Origin: Streptomyces sp. ISL-66
GTDB lineage: Bacteria; Actinomycetota; Actinomycetes; Streptomycetales; Streptomycetaceae
DNA length: 64,000 bases
Assembly: GCF_018614135.1 (NCBI RefSeq)
Contig: NZ_JAGGOW010000102.1
Coordinates: 1-64,000 of the forward strand
Reading direction: 5' to 3'
Shown piece after piece: positions 48,149 through 57,359 of the stretch; position 1 is the first letter of the stretch, and each line of letters begins with the position of its first letter. The notes under the pieces were generated by a model. That model was not told the DNA's origin and ran no database searches. It saw nothing but the letters and a program-made list of their open reading frames with translations. The translations under genes were made by a program, and so were the position numbers.

Positions 48149-50821
48149 CTACGGCGGACACGGCGGTGCGCCCGCGTCCAGGAGGTCGCCCACGGCCGGC
48201 GGCTGGTGGGCCACGGCCTGCTGGTCGCCCACGGCCGGCTGGTCGGCCGCGTCGTCGGGGACGTGGATGTCCAGGACGCATATGTCGTCGCGGTGGCCGG
48301 AGCGCTGCGTGGCCAGTGTGCGGGGGAGGGAGGGGTGGTGGCCGCCGTCGTGGAGGAGTCGGAGGGTCGTGGTGGCGAGTCGGTCGAGTCCGGTGTCGAT
48401 GTCTTCGCCCGGTTCTTCAACGAGTCCGTCGGTGTAGAGCAGGAGGTGGTCGCCGGGCTGGAGGGTGAGGGTGGCTTGTTGGTAGGTGGCGTCGAAGGTG
48501 GCGCCCAGGAGGGTGCCTTCGGGCTGGTCGAGGAAGGTTGCCCGGTCGTCCCGGATCAGCAGCGGAGGCAGGTGTCCGGCGCGGACCCAGGTCAGGGTGC
48601 GGTCCCGGGGCTGGTAGCGGGCCATGACCATGGTGGCGGTGGCGCCGGCGGAGGGGTCCGGGGCGGTGTGGAGCAGGAGGGTGTTGAGCCGGTGCAGGAC
48701 GTCGGGCAGGGCCGAGCCGGTGACGGTCATGCCTTTGGTGGTGAACCGTAGCTGGGCCATGGTGCCGACGGCGGCCAGGCCGTGGCCGGCGACGTCTCCG
48801 ACGACGAACAGTGCGCTCCGGTCGGGAAGGGCGATCGCGCTGTACCAGTCGCCGCCGACGTTGATGCCGCTGTCGGCGGGAATGTAGGCGACATCCACGC
48901 GGAGCCCGGCGAGCTCCAGGGACTGTTCGGGGATCGGCAGCAGGGTGTCCTGGAGGCGGGTGGCGAGTGTGCGTTCGGCTTGGAGCATGCCCCGCTGGAG
49001 GAGGACGGCGCGCTCGCTCTCGAGCAGTGCGAGTTCGGCCGCGCGCTGCCGGCTGAGGTCCTGGAAGAAGCCGTGGACCTCCAGGGGGGTCCCGTCGGCG
49101 TCGGTCCGTGCCTCGGCGACGATCCGCAGGTGGCGTACGCCGTGCGCGGTGGTGATCCGGAACGGCTGGTCGATGGCTTCGCCTTCCTTCAGGAGCCGCT
49201 GGACCGCCGCGCCCAGCTTCGGCAGGTCGTCGGGCAGGAGGTGGCGGGGCAGTTCCTCCAAGGTCATCGGTCCCCGGAGGGGGTCGCGGTCGAAGATGGC
49301 GTAGACCTGATCGGACCAGGTGATGGTGTCCGTGGTCAGGTTCCAGCCGGCCCAGCCCAGGTTACCCAGGCGCTGCATGTCGGCCAGCCGCCTGGCCTCG
49401 CGCTCGCTGGTGTCATGGCGCACCCACGACACCACCAGGTGGTCCCCCAGCCGGGAGGCCCGGACCGAGTAGACGGACTGGCTCGGGACACCGGAGACCA
49501 CCTCCTCGTAGGTGAAGGGCTCGCCCTCGTACCGTGTCCCGGTCGTCAGCGTCTCCAGATACCCCTCCCACAGCGCGCTGCCCACCACCGTCGGATACGT
49601 CTCCAGGACCCGGCGGCCCACCAGTTCCTTACCCTTGCGCCCGGCCACGTCCACCGACTCCGGCGCCGCCGCCTCGATGCAGTAGTCCTCCACCTCTCCC
49701 GTCGACGAGCGCAGGGGTGTGAGCAGGACCGCGGGTCCGGCCAGCGCGTCCAGGACCCGCTGGACACGGGCCACGGCATCGCTCCCAGCCTCCCCGTCGG
49801 GGTGGGCGTCGCGGGGGTGCTCCGGCCATCCCAGCGGGCCCGCGCACAACCGGACCGCCCGCCGCAGCAAGGCCCGCGTGTCGGCCGCGAAGGGGCCGGG
49901 CTCCGAACGGAGGAAGCCGATCGCCGCCTTCGGGGGCCCCTCATCGGGTACCGGGAGCCAGGCACGCGAAGGCCAGCGCTCCGGCGGGTCCCCGATCAGC
50001 AGGTACCGGCGGGCATCGCGCACCGGATCCTCCAGCCAAAGGGCCCGGCGCCCGGCGATCGCCTCGTGGGCGGCGACGCCGCTCAGCGGAGGGACGTGCC
50101 GCCACTGCTCGGCCAGCGTCTCCTCGACACCGGCATGGCCGCTCAGCTCCAGGCTCCCGGCAGGCGTCAGGCTGTAGATCATCACCGCCACGACGCCCGA
50201 GACCCCGCCGAGCACGGTCTTCAACAACTCCGCGATGTCGTCGCCATCCCGCGCCGCCGCCAGCCCTTCTGCGAGCCGGGCCAGCAGCGGACGGAACACC
50301 GCCTCACCATCACGGCCACGGACGAGGTAACGGCGACGGCTGAAGGCCGAGTCGCCGGACTGGTGCTGCCTGCCCGCGGTCGTGGCCGCGCGCGAGGCGG
50401 GGGCCGGACCCGAGGCCGGGTCCGCGCCCGACGCCGGGTCCGCGCCCGACGGGTCCTTATCCGGGACCCGGTCCGCATCCGAGACCGGGTCCGTGTCATG
50501 CGTCACGTCCTGCGTGACGGGCCCGGAGAAGGAGGCGGTCCCGGGCGCCGGGCGGACGCGGAGCCGGCCGAGCGTGATCCAGCACTCCTCCAGCAGCGTG
50601 TGGCCGCGCTCACCGGCGTGCTCGCGGAGCATCTCGTACGCGGTATCGGCGGAGACTCCCGCCTGGGCCATCAGTACGCCCTTGGCCCGCTCCACGACGG
50701 CGCTGGTCGCGGCGACGCCTTCCAGGTCCACGACTTCCGTGCGGAGCCTGGCGACCACTTTGGCGAGCGCCAGCACCTCGGGTGCGGCGCCCTCACCCGA
50801 AGGCGCGGCGTCACCCTTCAT
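48149..50821 (-). CDS. ANTAR-GAF-PAS-SpoIIE protein phosphatase
   Basis: 890 residues. Residues about 10-75 form an ANTAR RNA-binding domain (VVERAKGVLMAQAGVSADTA). After an Asp/Ser/Ala repeat linker (about 110-150), GAF is about 165-330 and two PAS domains about 345-600. The PP2C/SpoIIE phosphatase is about 640-850 with GGDWYSAIAL and FVVGDVAGHGLAAVGTMAQL. It dephosphorylates STAS proteins, turning on the sigma factor; the PAS and GAF parts are signal sensors. Lies upstream of the sigma gene on the same strand, 145 bases away. Confidence 0.9.
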   Translation of the reverse strand: MKGDAAPSGEGAAPEVLALAKVVARLRTEVVDLEGVAATSAVVERAKGVLMAQAGVSADTAYEMLREHAGERGHTLLEECWITLGRLRVRPAPGTASFSGPVTQDVTHDTDPVSDADRVPDKDPSGADPASGADPASGPAPASRAATTAGRQHQSGDSAFSRRRYLVRGRDGEAVFRPLLARLAEGLAAARDGDDIAELLKTVLGGVSGVVAVMIYSLTPAGSLELSGHAGVEETLAEQWRHVPPLSGVAAHEAIAGRRALWLEDPVRDARRYLLIGDPPERWPSRAWLPVPDEGPPKAAIGFLRSEPGPFAADTRALLRRAVRLCAGPLGWPEHPRDAHPDGEAGSDAVARVQRVLDALAGPAVLLTPLRSSTGEVEDYCIEAAAPESVDVAGRKGKELVGRRVLETYPTVVGSALWEGYLETLTTGTRYEGEPFTYEEVVSGVPSQSVYSVRASRLGDHLVVSWVRHDTSEREARRLADMQRLGNLGWAGWNLTTDTITWSDQVYAIFDRDPLRGPMTLEELPRHLLPDDLPKLGAAVQRLLKEGEAIDQPFRITTAHGVRHLRIVAEARTDADGTPLEVHGFFQDLSRQRAAELALLESERAVLLQRGMLQAERTLATRLQDTLLPIPEQSLELAGLRVDVAYIPADSGINVGGDWYSAIALPDRSALFVVGDVAGHGLAAVGTMAQLRFTTKGMTVTGSALPDVLHRLNTLLLHTAPDPSAGATATMVMARYQPRDRTLTWVRAGHLPPLLIRDDRATFLDQPEGTLLGATFDATYQQATLTLQPGDHLLLYTDGLVEEPGEDIDTGLDRLATTTLRLLHDGGHHPSLPRTLATQRSGHRDDICVLDIHVPDDAADQPAVGDQQAVAHQPPAVGDLLDAGAPPCPP

Positions 50822-50905
50822 CCCTTGAGCATCCCACGTCCAGCCTCCGGCCGCCTACGGTGCGGGCGCGCCCCGCCGGAGGCCCGGGACGGCAGGAAGC
50901 ACAGG

Positions 50906-51190
50906 TCACGGACCTGCGGGCGGCCCCTCGGGGTCGACCTCGGACGGGTCCTCGGGCCGGTGGCGGGGTGCGCGAGGATGCGCCGGAGCCAGCGGGCACG
51001 GGCACCGCGGGCGCCCCGGCTGAGGGCCGCCCGCGGTGCGATGGTGTCGAAGCCGTGGAAGGCTCCGGGCCAGCGCGGCATCCCGTGCCTGCCGTTCCGC
51101 GAGGTTCTCCGGGGTGAACGGCTCCAGCGCCCCCTCCCCCAAAGCCGCGCGCGTCGCTCTCAGTTCGGGGTCGAAAGCCGGTACGTCCAT
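50906..51190 (-). pseudogene. Remnant of an alpha/beta hydrolase (GDXG/HSL-like)
   Basis: ATG 51190 begins MDVPAFDPELRATRAALG and FTPENLAERQARDAALARS, the start of a GDXG-type esterase. The frame then changes at about 51075: in another frame the sequence PGAFHGFDTIAPRAALSR resembles the C-terminal end of the same family (the His loop). The whole catalytic core between is missing. An internal deletion with frameshift is the simplest explanation. The 510-base gap between the phosphatase and the plus-strand gene at 51332 holds little else. Confidence 0.6.
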
Positions 51191-51331
51191 GGGGCGCGGG
51201 CAACCAGCTGCCGGGCGGGCGCCAAGGCCACGGGTGTGGAAACGACGTGGCCGTCGGGCTTGACCCAGGGGTATCGTCCGGTCGCCCGACCAGCCGATCC
51301 ATCGGCCCCCGACATCCGGAGAGCGATCCCC

Positions 51332-51685
51332 ATGACCAGCCGGCAAGCGACGACGACCTTGTGGCGCCCTACCGGCCCCGTCGAGCTGGACCTGGTCAGA
51401 GAGCTCGACTGGCGCGCGTGGCCGCCGCGCTTGCCGGAGCAGCCGATCTTCTACCCGGTGCTCAACGAGGACTACGCGATCAAGATCGCGCGGGACTGGA
51501 ACGTCAAGCACGACGGAGCCGGCTTCGTCACCCGCTTCGAAGTCGAGACCGATTTCCTGAAGCGGTACCCGGTCCAGCAGGCCGGCGGCCGGACGATCCT
51601 CGAGTTGTGGGTTCCGGCGGAGGAACTCGATGTCTTCAACGCCCACATCGTCGGCGAGATCCAGGTGGTCCACGAGTTCCACTGA
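51332..51685 (+). CDS. Conserved actinobacterial protein (often labelled ADP-ribosylation/crystallin J1)
   Basis: 117 residues. WRPTGPVELDLVRELDWRAW, then LPEQPIFYPVLNEDYAIKIA and ILELWVPAEELDVFNAHIVG form one compact domain. Similar streptomycete proteins carry the database label ADP-ribosylation/crystallin J1, but no ADP-ribosyl hydrolase motif is seen, so that name may be misleading. GGAGA 8 bases before ATG 51332. A large palindrome terminates it. Confidence 0.8.
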   Translation: MTSRQATTTLWRPTGPVELDLVRELDWRAWPPRLPEQPIFYPVLNEDYAIKIARDWNVKHDGAGFVTRFEVETDFLKRYPVQQAGGRTILELWVPAEELDVFNAHIVGEIQVVHEFH

Positions 51686-51735
51686 GAGGCGCGAGCCCGC
51701 CCGCCGGGCGGGACGCGACCGCCTCGTTCGGCCAG

Positions 51736-51771
51736 CGCGGAGCCCAGGGCCCCGGGGCCCTGGGCTCCGCG
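51736..51771. terminator. 36-bp perfect palindrome, bidirectional terminator
   Basis: CGCGGAGCCCAGGGCCCC at 51736-51753 is followed at once by its exact complement to 51771. Lies between convergent genes (51332 plus, MarR minus). Confidence 0.85.
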
Positions 51772-51894
51772 AACGCCACGCCGTACGCCGCCCCGCGCGG
51801 ACCGAGGGCCTCGCCAGGGCATCTCGATGAGGTGCACCGGCAGGCGAACCGGCAGGCGAACCGGGCCCGTGGCCGCCACGACCGCGCCGCCGGC

Positions 51895-52323
51895 TCACGC
51901 AGAGGTGACGGCCTGCTCCAGCAGCCCGTGAAGGACGCGCTGTTCCTGCGGATCGAGGCCGGACAGCGGGGAGTCCACGGCCAGGAGTTCGAGCAGACGC
52001 GTCCGCAGCGCGGTGCCCTCGGCAGTGAGGACGAGGTGTTTCGCGCGGCGGTCCGTGGGGTGCGGGTGGCGCTCGATCAGGCTCTGCTTCTCCAGCTTGT
52101 CGACGACGAAGGTGGTGTTCGAGGGCTCGCAGCTCATGCGCTCGGCCAGGTCCCGCATGGTCATCGGCCCGCTCATTTCCCGCAGGGCGATCGCCTGCGG
52201 CGCGGTGAGGCCCAGGGTGGCGGCGCGCGCCCGTACGTGCTCGGCGATCCGCTGGGCCAGCCCGTTCACCAGACCGCACAGCTGTCGCTCGGCGATGACC
52301 TGCGGCTCGGGGGACGTCGTCAT
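51895..52323 (-). CDS. MarR-family transcriptional regulator
   Basis: 142 residues. Winged helix: LTAPQAIALREMSGPMTMRD, ERMSCEPSNTTFVVDKLEKQ and IERHPHPTDRRAKHLVLTAE. Dimeric repressor of the usual MarR type; ligands are often phenolic compounds. Divergent from the metallo-beta-lactamase-fold gene, with an operator-like inverted repeat between them. Confidence 0.9.
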   Translation of the reverse strand: MTTSPEPQVIAERQLCGLVNGLAQRIAEHVRARAATLGLTAPQAIALREMSGPMTMRDLAERMSCEPSNTTFVVDKLEKQSLIERHPHPTDRRAKHLVLTAEGTALRTRLLELLAVDSPLSGLDPQEQRVLHGLLEQAVTSA

Positions 52324-52362
52324 GCCATCACACTAGCAAGTCCGTCAAGACGACATATTTCT

Positions 52363-52381
52363 AGCTTGAATGATTCGAGCT
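52363..52381. promoter_or_regulatory. Probable MarR operator
   Basis: AGCTTGAAT-G-ATTCGAGCT: 9-base arms around one base, one mismatch, in an AT-rich 132-base divergent promoter region. TTGACG begins at its right edge (52381), fit for a -35 box toward the hydrolase gene. Confidence 0.6.
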
Positions 52382-52455
52382 TGACGTTTATGGTGGGGCT
52401 CGTCGCCACGGAAGACGGGGCGATGCCCTGCCCACGACCCAACAGAAGAGAACTC

Positions 52456-53340
52456 ATGGCTGACTTGATGGTGGATCAGGACGCACGACTGCGCCGACCG
52501 GCCGGAATCCGCTCGATACGGCTGGGTGACACGAAGGTGTCGTACGTCCCGGACGGCGAGGTGCGGCTCCGACCGCGGGACCTGCTCCAGGACACCACCG
52601 ACGAGGTGTGGGCCGCACACCCCGAGTACCTGGACGCCACGGGCCACCTCGCGGGAAGCGTCGGGGCCCTGCTGGTGGAGCACGGCGACCGCGCGCTGCT
52701 GATCGACTCCGGCTTCGGACCGCAGTCGCACGAGGCTCCGGACGGCCCGATCAGCGCGATCCACGGAGGTGCGCTCGTACGCAGCCTGGCCGAACTCGGC
52801 CGCCGCCCCGAGGACATCGAAGCGGTGGCCTTCACCCACCTCCACGCCGACCACCTCGGCTGGGCCTGCCACCTCGTCCCCGGCGGCGACCAGCCCGTGT
52901 TCACGAACGCCGAGTACTTGGTCTCCGAGCAGGAGTGGGAGGGGCGCGACCTCCTGGAGGCCCAGGGCATGACCGAGCAGGTCGCGGCCCTCGCACCGCG
53001 GGTCCGCACCATCGCGGACGGGCAGGAGGTCTTCCCCGGCGTGCGCATGAGGATCACCCCCGGCCACACCGTCGGGCACGCCGAGTACGTCATCACCGGG
53101 GGCGGACGGCGCCTGATCGCCTTCGGCGACGCCGTGCACTCGCCGATCCAGATCGACCACCCCGACTGGTCCGCGGCCTTCGACCACGACACCGCCCGCA
53201 CCGCCGACCACCGCCGCCGCCTCGTCGCGGAGCTGGCGGAGCCCGGCACGATCGGCTTCGGAGTCCACCTCGCCGACGTGGTGTTCGGCCACGTCCACCG
53301 GGACGGAACCGCCCCGGCCTGGCGCGCCGTGGACGCCTGA
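52456..53340 (+). CDS. Metallo-beta-lactamase-fold hydrolase
   Basis: 294 residues. Metal motif THLHADHLGW (His-x-His-x-Asp-His) near residue 135, a second His in TPGHTVGHAEY, Asp in FGDAVHSP and the last His in GHVHRDG. Quorum-lactonase- or hydrolase-like; substrate unknown. Divergent from the MarR gene, which is likely its regulator. Weak ribosome site (AAGAGA). Confidence 0.88.
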   Translation: MADLMVDQDARLRRPAGIRSIRLGDTKVSYVPDGEVRLRPRDLLQDTTDEVWAAHPEYLDATGHLAGSVGALLVEHGDRALLIDSGFGPQSHEAPDGPISAIHGGALVRSLAELGRRPEDIEAVAFTHLHADHLGWACHLVPGGDQPVFTNAEYLVSEQEWEGRDLLEAQGMTEQVAALAPRVRTIADGQEVFPGVRMRITPGHTVGHAEYVITGGGRRLIAFGDAVHSPIQIDHPDWSAAFDHDTARTADHRRRLVAELAEPGTIGFGVHLADVVFGHVHRDGTAPAWRAVDA

Positions 53341-53475
53341 CCGGCCGGGCCCCGATGCGGTGGGCCAGGGCGTGGGTGAGTGGGACGAGTGGGGAACTCG
53401 GAAGGGCCGGCTTGCCCTGGGCCGGCCATGGGACTCGCGACCCGGAACCGCCGCCGTGCCCCACCGGGCGGTGGC

Positions 53476-54024
53476 TCAGTCACACACCTTCGCCTCGCCG
53501 CCCACGCCGGTGCCCGCACGTGGCGGGCGGACCATGTAGACATCAATCGGGTCCTCGGTTTCCACCACGAAGCCGTGGCGCTCGTACAACCGACGGGCGG
53601 CACTGCCCTGTAGGACGTTGAGGCGGACGCTCACACCCTGGGCGTCGTTCCGTGCGAGCACTCCACGAAGGACGGCCGAGCCGAGGCCCCGGCCCTGGTG
53701 GTGCGGAGCGAGGTAGAAGTGCTCCAGCCACTGCCCTTCCCGGGCCGGTCGTACGGTGACGCACCCGGCCGGCCGGCGGTCGATCTCGATGACGGACGTG
53801 TACTGCGGGGAGAGCGAGTCACGCAGCCGCTGCCGTACCCGGTGCTCATCGAAACGACCAAGGCGCTCCAGGTCCGCCCGCATGACCGTCGCGCGCAATT
53901 CCGCCATCGCTTCGACGTCCGCCGGAACCACGGAACGCAGCACCCACCGCAAGGCCCGGCCAGGGGCTGTTCCGCTCCGCTCGGGCGCCGACCGCGTTCC
54001 GCCCGCCCTCAGGTGCTCAACCAT
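53476..54024 (-). CDS. GNAT-family N-acetyltransferase
   Basis: 182 residues. LRSVVPADVEAMAELRATVM start, acetyl-CoA loop HHQGRGLGSAVL and end SAARRLYERHGFVVETEDP. Acceptor unknown. The C-terminal tail (GTGVGGEAKVCD) is extra. It follows the hypothetical gene at 54037 by 12 bases on the same strand, probably one transcript. Confidence 0.87.
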   Translation of the reverse strand: MVEHLRAGGTRSAPERSGTAPGRALRWVLRSVVPADVEAMAELRATVMRADLERLGRFDEHRVRQRLRDSLSPQYTSVIEIDRRPAGCVTVRPAREGQWLEHFYLAPHHQGRGLGSAVLRGVLARNDAQGVSVRLNVLQGSAARRLYERHGFVVETEDPIDVYMVRPPRAGTGVGGEAKVCD

Positions 54025-54036
54025 GGCCGGATCCTC

Positions 54037-54480
54037 TCAAAGACCACCAGCACGGCACGCGTCAGGGCTCTTGGGGTCCGTGCCGACAGCGCCGGCGGAG
54101 CGCAGGGACCGGCCCAGACTCCCGACGAACACTCGGGGGTGTCTGCGCCACCACCACATGTCGTAGTGCGGCACCCTGTGGAACTGATCGAGGGCCAGGC
54201 CGTCGTCCGCGATCGTCGCCGCCCGGAACCGGTCGTCCAGTGTCTGGATACGCGGCGTCCACAACTGGACCACATGGTCAGGCAGCAGGAGCCATGCCTC
54301 GTGGAGCCAGTTCCGGCAGTAGAGGTCGTTGGTGTACTCGTAGATGTCGTCGCGGTACCCGCGCTCGACGGAACTCACCAGCACAGCCCACGCGTTGACC
54401 CTCTCGGTGACCGTAAAGGCCGCCCGCCAGCCGCGCCGTCGGAGTATCTCGCCCACCTCGGCTTCGTCGTAAGCGCTCAT
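54037..54480 (-). CDS. Conserved hypothetical protein rich in aromatic residues
   Basis: 147 residues. VNAWAVLVSSVERGYRDDIY, YTNDLYCRNWLHEAWLLLPD and HYDMWWWRRHPRVFVGSL are characteristic. No membrane segment. I do not recognise a named family; codon use is normal for the genome. Probably in one unit with the GNAT gene that follows. Confidence 0.7.
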   Translation of the reverse strand: MSAYDEAEVGEILRRRGWRAAFTVTERVNAWAVLVSSVERGYRDDIYEYTNDLYCRNWLHEAWLLLPDHVVQLWTPRIQTLDDRFRAATIADDGLALDQFHRVPHYDMWWWRRHPRVFVGSLGRSLRSAGAVGTDPKSPDACRAGGL

Positions 54481-54732
54481 CCGGCGAGGCTCTCACGACG
54501 GCCGACGTACTGGAGCCCCTCGCCCTCGGTGGCCACGAAGGCGCCCGGGAGGCTCTGCGAAGGGTGGCGCGACCGCGCGTGGTGCGGACCGCCGACGTCC
54601 TGGAGCGGATCACGGCGCTGCGCGACGAGCCGTTGGAGACGTGGACGGCCGAGGTCCGGGCAGCCGCCGAGGGGCCGGATTCCCGTCTGACGGGCGGCCG
54701 TGACCCGATGATCGGACTGTTATCGTCCGGGT
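54481..54732 (+). other. Unassigned 250-base stretch with protein-like frame
   Basis: In one plus-strand frame (about 54490-54720) the reading is plausible coding: TTADVLEPLALGGHEGAREA then RTADVLERITALRDEPLETW. It has an internal repeat (TADVLE) but no start with a ribosome site and runs out of frame into the GNAT gene at 54733. It could be the end of a lost gene. Confidence 0.3.
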
Positions 54733-55260
54733 ATGCCCGAGCTCATCTCCCCCACCCCCCGGCTGTACGCCTCCTGGCTCGCCTCGCGCGACGAGGAGTG
54801 GGGGCCCGACGCGCACATGGACGGAGCGGGCCTCGGCTCCGATGACGACGTCGACACCGCGGACGGCTTCGCGGCCTGGGTGGAACGACTGCGCGGGTAC
54901 TCCGACCGTACGATGCCGATCGAGCAGGGACGCGTCCACGCGACGTACTGGTGGATCGCCGAGGGCGACACCTATCTGGGCGCCGTCGACCTGCGCCACT
55001 ACCTGAACGCGTTCCTGGTCGACGCGGGCGGCCACATCGGCTACAGCGTCCGGCCTTCCGCACGCCGGCGCGGGCTGGCCACCTGGGCGCTGGGCTCGGT
55101 CCTGTACGAGGCGCGGTTGCTCGGGATGGACCGGGTCCTGCTGACCTGCGACCCGGGCAACGAGGCGTCGGTGCGCACGATCGAGGGCAACGGCGGGGTG
55201 CTGGAGGATGTCCGAGAGACCTTGATCGGTCCCAAGCGGCGGTACTGGATCGACCTCTGA
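54733..55260 (+). CDS. GNAT-family N-acetyltransferase
   Basis: 175 residues. Acetyl-CoA region is IGYSVRPSARRRGLATWALG, then CDPGNEASVRTIEGNGGVLE, a pattern typical of the RimJ/YjaB-like streptomycete acetyltransferases. No ribosome site before ATG 54733, but TATCGT lies 6 bases upstream; the message may be leaderless. Confidence 0.87.
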   Translation: MPELISPTPRLYASWLASRDEEWGPDAHMDGAGLGSDDDVDTADGFAAWVERLRGYSDRTMPIEQGRVHATYWWIAEGDTYLGAVDLRHYLNAFLVDAGGHIGYSVRPSARRRGLATWALGSVLYEARLLGMDRVLLTCDPGNEASVRTIEGNGGVLEDVRETLIGPKRRYWIDL

Positions 55261-55376
55261 TCCGCCTGCTCGCGGCAGTACTGGGACTTCACCGTCGAGC
55301 CGGTGTGGCCACAGTTGCGGCCGGCTGCCGGAGGCCGACATGACCTGGCGGCGTGCGCGGCCCCAGCACCATCTGA

Positions 55377-55796
55377 TCACACGGGCGTGAAGACGCCCTC
55401 ATCGGCGTCGTCGAGGATGAAGCCGTTGTCGAGGCGGACCCGGACCGTCACCCGGAGCCGCTGTTCCTGGTAGGCGATCCACTCCGGCTCCAGGGAACCG
55501 ACCTTCTCCTCGAGCTGCCCCTTGCTGCCCGCGGGCATCTCATGGCCGAAGGCGTCGAGGAGCGACTTGAGCCGCTCGTACTCACGGGCACCTTCGCTCT
55601 GGTGCTCGTGCTCGACCACCCGCTCGACGGTGCCCTCGATGCCCGCTGCCAGCAACAGGGACCCGGCTACGCTCCCCGTCGAGGACGCGCCGTCCCCCGC
55701 CGTCGCCACCCAATCGGTCAGCCGGGTGTCCGCCGCCAGCTTGACTCGCCGGCCTTCTTTCAGCGTCATCGTCTTCTTCCACTCCCAGTCGGTCAC
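55377..55796 (-). CDS. Hypothetical protein, 139 residues
   Basis: Starts MTDWEWKKTMTLKEGRRVKL. Middle segment has a Gly/Ser-rich stretch (GDGASSTGSVAGSLLLAAGI), then charged helix-forming sequence (HEHQSEGAREYERLKSLLDA) and a beta-rich end (LRVTVRVRLDNGFILDDADE). No family recognised. GGAAG upstream. Neighbours give no clue; stands alone between a GNAT gene and an epimerase gene. 55797-56011 shows no gene. Confidence 0.6.
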   Translation of the reverse strand: MTDWEWKKTMTLKEGRRVKLAADTRLTDWVATAGDGASSTGSVAGSLLLAAGIEGTVERVVEHEHQSEGAREYERLKSLLDAFGHEMPAGSKGQLEEKVGSLEPEWIAYQEQRLRVTVRVRLDNGFILDDADEGVFTPV

Positions 55797-56011
55797 GTGC
55801 TGCTCACCCGGAGGACGAGCGTAGTGGAGAGCGGGCGTCGGAAGCGGATGGTGTGATCCCGCCCGCTGACGCGGCAGGGCCTACGGAGCGGCGTCCGCGC
55901 CGGGGTGCTCCCGGGGGTGGGGACAGCTACCCACTCCATCCGGATTCACCGGGTTCGACACCCACCGGAGCGGAGGCGAGTGGAGACGACTGGAAAGGAG
56001 TGGGGAGCGGC

Positions 56012-57121
56012 TCAGGCGGCCAGTGGGGCGGTGGCCAGTCCGGCGCCCTCGCGCAAGCCCTCGAGGAACTCCTCCACCGCTGCGACCGCCGTGTGTCGGG
56101 GCTCCCATGCGAGCTCCGTGCGGGCTCGGGTGCAATCCATCAGCGGGAGGCGCAGCACCGCGTCGAAGAGGTCGGGCGACGCGGGAACCATGTGGAGCCG
56201 CCATGCCGCGGCCAGCGCCGTCCGGACCGGCGCCGTCGGGAAGCTGAACCGGCGGGCGTGCAGGAGACCGGCGAGGACTTCGCCGTCGATGGGCGGCTCG
56301 GCCGCCAGGTTGAAGGGGCCCCGAACGCTCAGCGTCGCGGCGGCCAGGTAGGCGGACGCCGCGTCATCCGTGTGCAGGGCCTGGAAACGCAGTCCCGGCA
56401 GGTCGGGGACCGCGGGGATCAGCCCGGGGCGCACCAGGCGGCCCGGCAGGAGGCGGCCCGCGAAGATCCTGCGCTGCTCGGAGGCGGAGGTGCGCTTGAA
56501 CAGGAAGGCCGGCCGCATGCGCACCACCCGGACGTCGGGGTGCGCGTGCTCGTATGCGTCGAGTACGCGTTCCAGGTACGCCTTCTCGCGGGTGTACGCG
56601 GCCTGCGGCCAGCCGTGGGTGGGCCACGATTCGTCCACCGGACGGTCCTCGTCCACCGCACGGTGCCCGTCCACCGCACGGACCTTCTCCATCGCACGGT
56701 CCTTGCCGCCCGGGGTCTCCTTGGGGCCGGGCGAGTAGGCGCCGACGGAGGAGGCGTGGATCAGGGCGGGCACGCCCGCAGCGGCCACCGCCTCGAAGAC
56801 GCGCAGGCTGCCCAGGACGTTGGTCTGCCAGGTCTGGGCCGGATGGTGGGTCGGCTGGAACATCCACGCCAGGTGGATGACCACGTCCGCTCCGGCGAAG
56901 AGCGGCGCCAGGTCCGCGCCGTGGGGGCCGATGTCGGCGGCCGCCCAGGCCGTCTTGGCCGGCGTCCACCGTGGGACGCGTCGGGCCACGCCGAGGACGG
57001 AGGCCACGGCAGGACTGTCGGCACACGCCTGGACCACGCTGGTGCCGACGTTTCCGGTGGCGCCGACGACCACGACCCGCAGACCGTCGTAGCCGGGCTG
57101 TAGGGATCCGGGTCGGTTCAT
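56012..57121 (-). CDS. NAD-dependent epimerase/dehydratase (extended SDR)
   Basis: 369 residues. Rossmann motif VVVGATGNVGTSV near residue 18, IHASSVGAYSPG with the catalytic Ser/Tyr region, then an inserted repeat of about 22 residues (VRAVDGHRAVDEDRPVDE) from an 18-bp tandem array at 56632-56703, and the YTREK pair (Tyr-x-x-x-Lys) after it. The insert lies between the Ser and Tyr of the active site. Substrate unknown (often a nucleotide sugar or steroid). ATG 57121 has AAAGGA 7 bases upstream. Confidence 0.87.
   Translation of the reverse strand: MNRPGSLQPGYDGLRVVVVGATGNVGTSVVQACADSPAVASVLGVARRVPRWTPAKTAWAAADIGPHGADLAPLFAGADVVIHLAWMFQPTHHPAQTWQTNVLGSLRVFEAVAAAGVPALIHASSVGAYSPGPKETPGGKDRAMEKVRAVDGHRAVDEDRPVDESWPTHGWPQAAYTREKAYLERVLDAYEHAHPDVRVVRMRPAFLFKRTSASEQRRIFAGRLLPGRLVRPGLIPAVPDLPGLRFQALHTDDAASAYLAAATLSVRGPFNLAAEPPIDGEVLAGLLHARRFSFPTAPVRTALAAAWRLHMVPASPDLFDAVLRLPLMDCTRARTELAWEPRHTAVAAVEEFLEGLREGAGLATAPLAA
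56632..56703 (-). repeat. In-frame 18-bp tandem repeat in an epimerase gene
   Basis: Four copies of an 18-bp unit (CGTCCACCGCACGGTGCC-like). On the minus strand they encode hexapeptides such as AVDGHR, AVDEDR, PVDESW inside the SDR fold. Confidence 0.85.
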
Positions 57122-57359
57122 GGCTGGGTCCTTTCGGTCCTTTCGCTTCGCCGGACGCATCGCCGGGTGACGGCCGGCCCTGGTCGTGCCGCGCCTACCC
57201 CGTGGGGGCTCGGGGAACACGCAACGGCCGCGACGGGCGGGCCGCAGCTCCGGCCCGGTTGCCCCACCGGAAGCGCGGTGACGGTCCGCAGTTCCGCAGC
57301 CGCAGCTCGCGGCCCGCAGCTCGCATGCCGCGCATGCGCACCAGCGGCCGTCGCAACCC

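Noticed and set aside
45439..50821. A new signalling system in the STAS/kinase/sigma/phosphatase block.
   Set aside because: The parts are standard partner-switch components known from Bacillus and Streptomyces; only the promoter cluster around them is reported.
48782..51685. 967-residue plus-strand frame across the SpoIIE phosphatase gene.
   Set aside because: Only the last 117 residues, from ATG 51332, are a real protein.
51332..51685. Function as ADP-ribosylglycohydrolase.
   Set aside because: The common database label is not backed by any visible catalytic motif; called only conserved.
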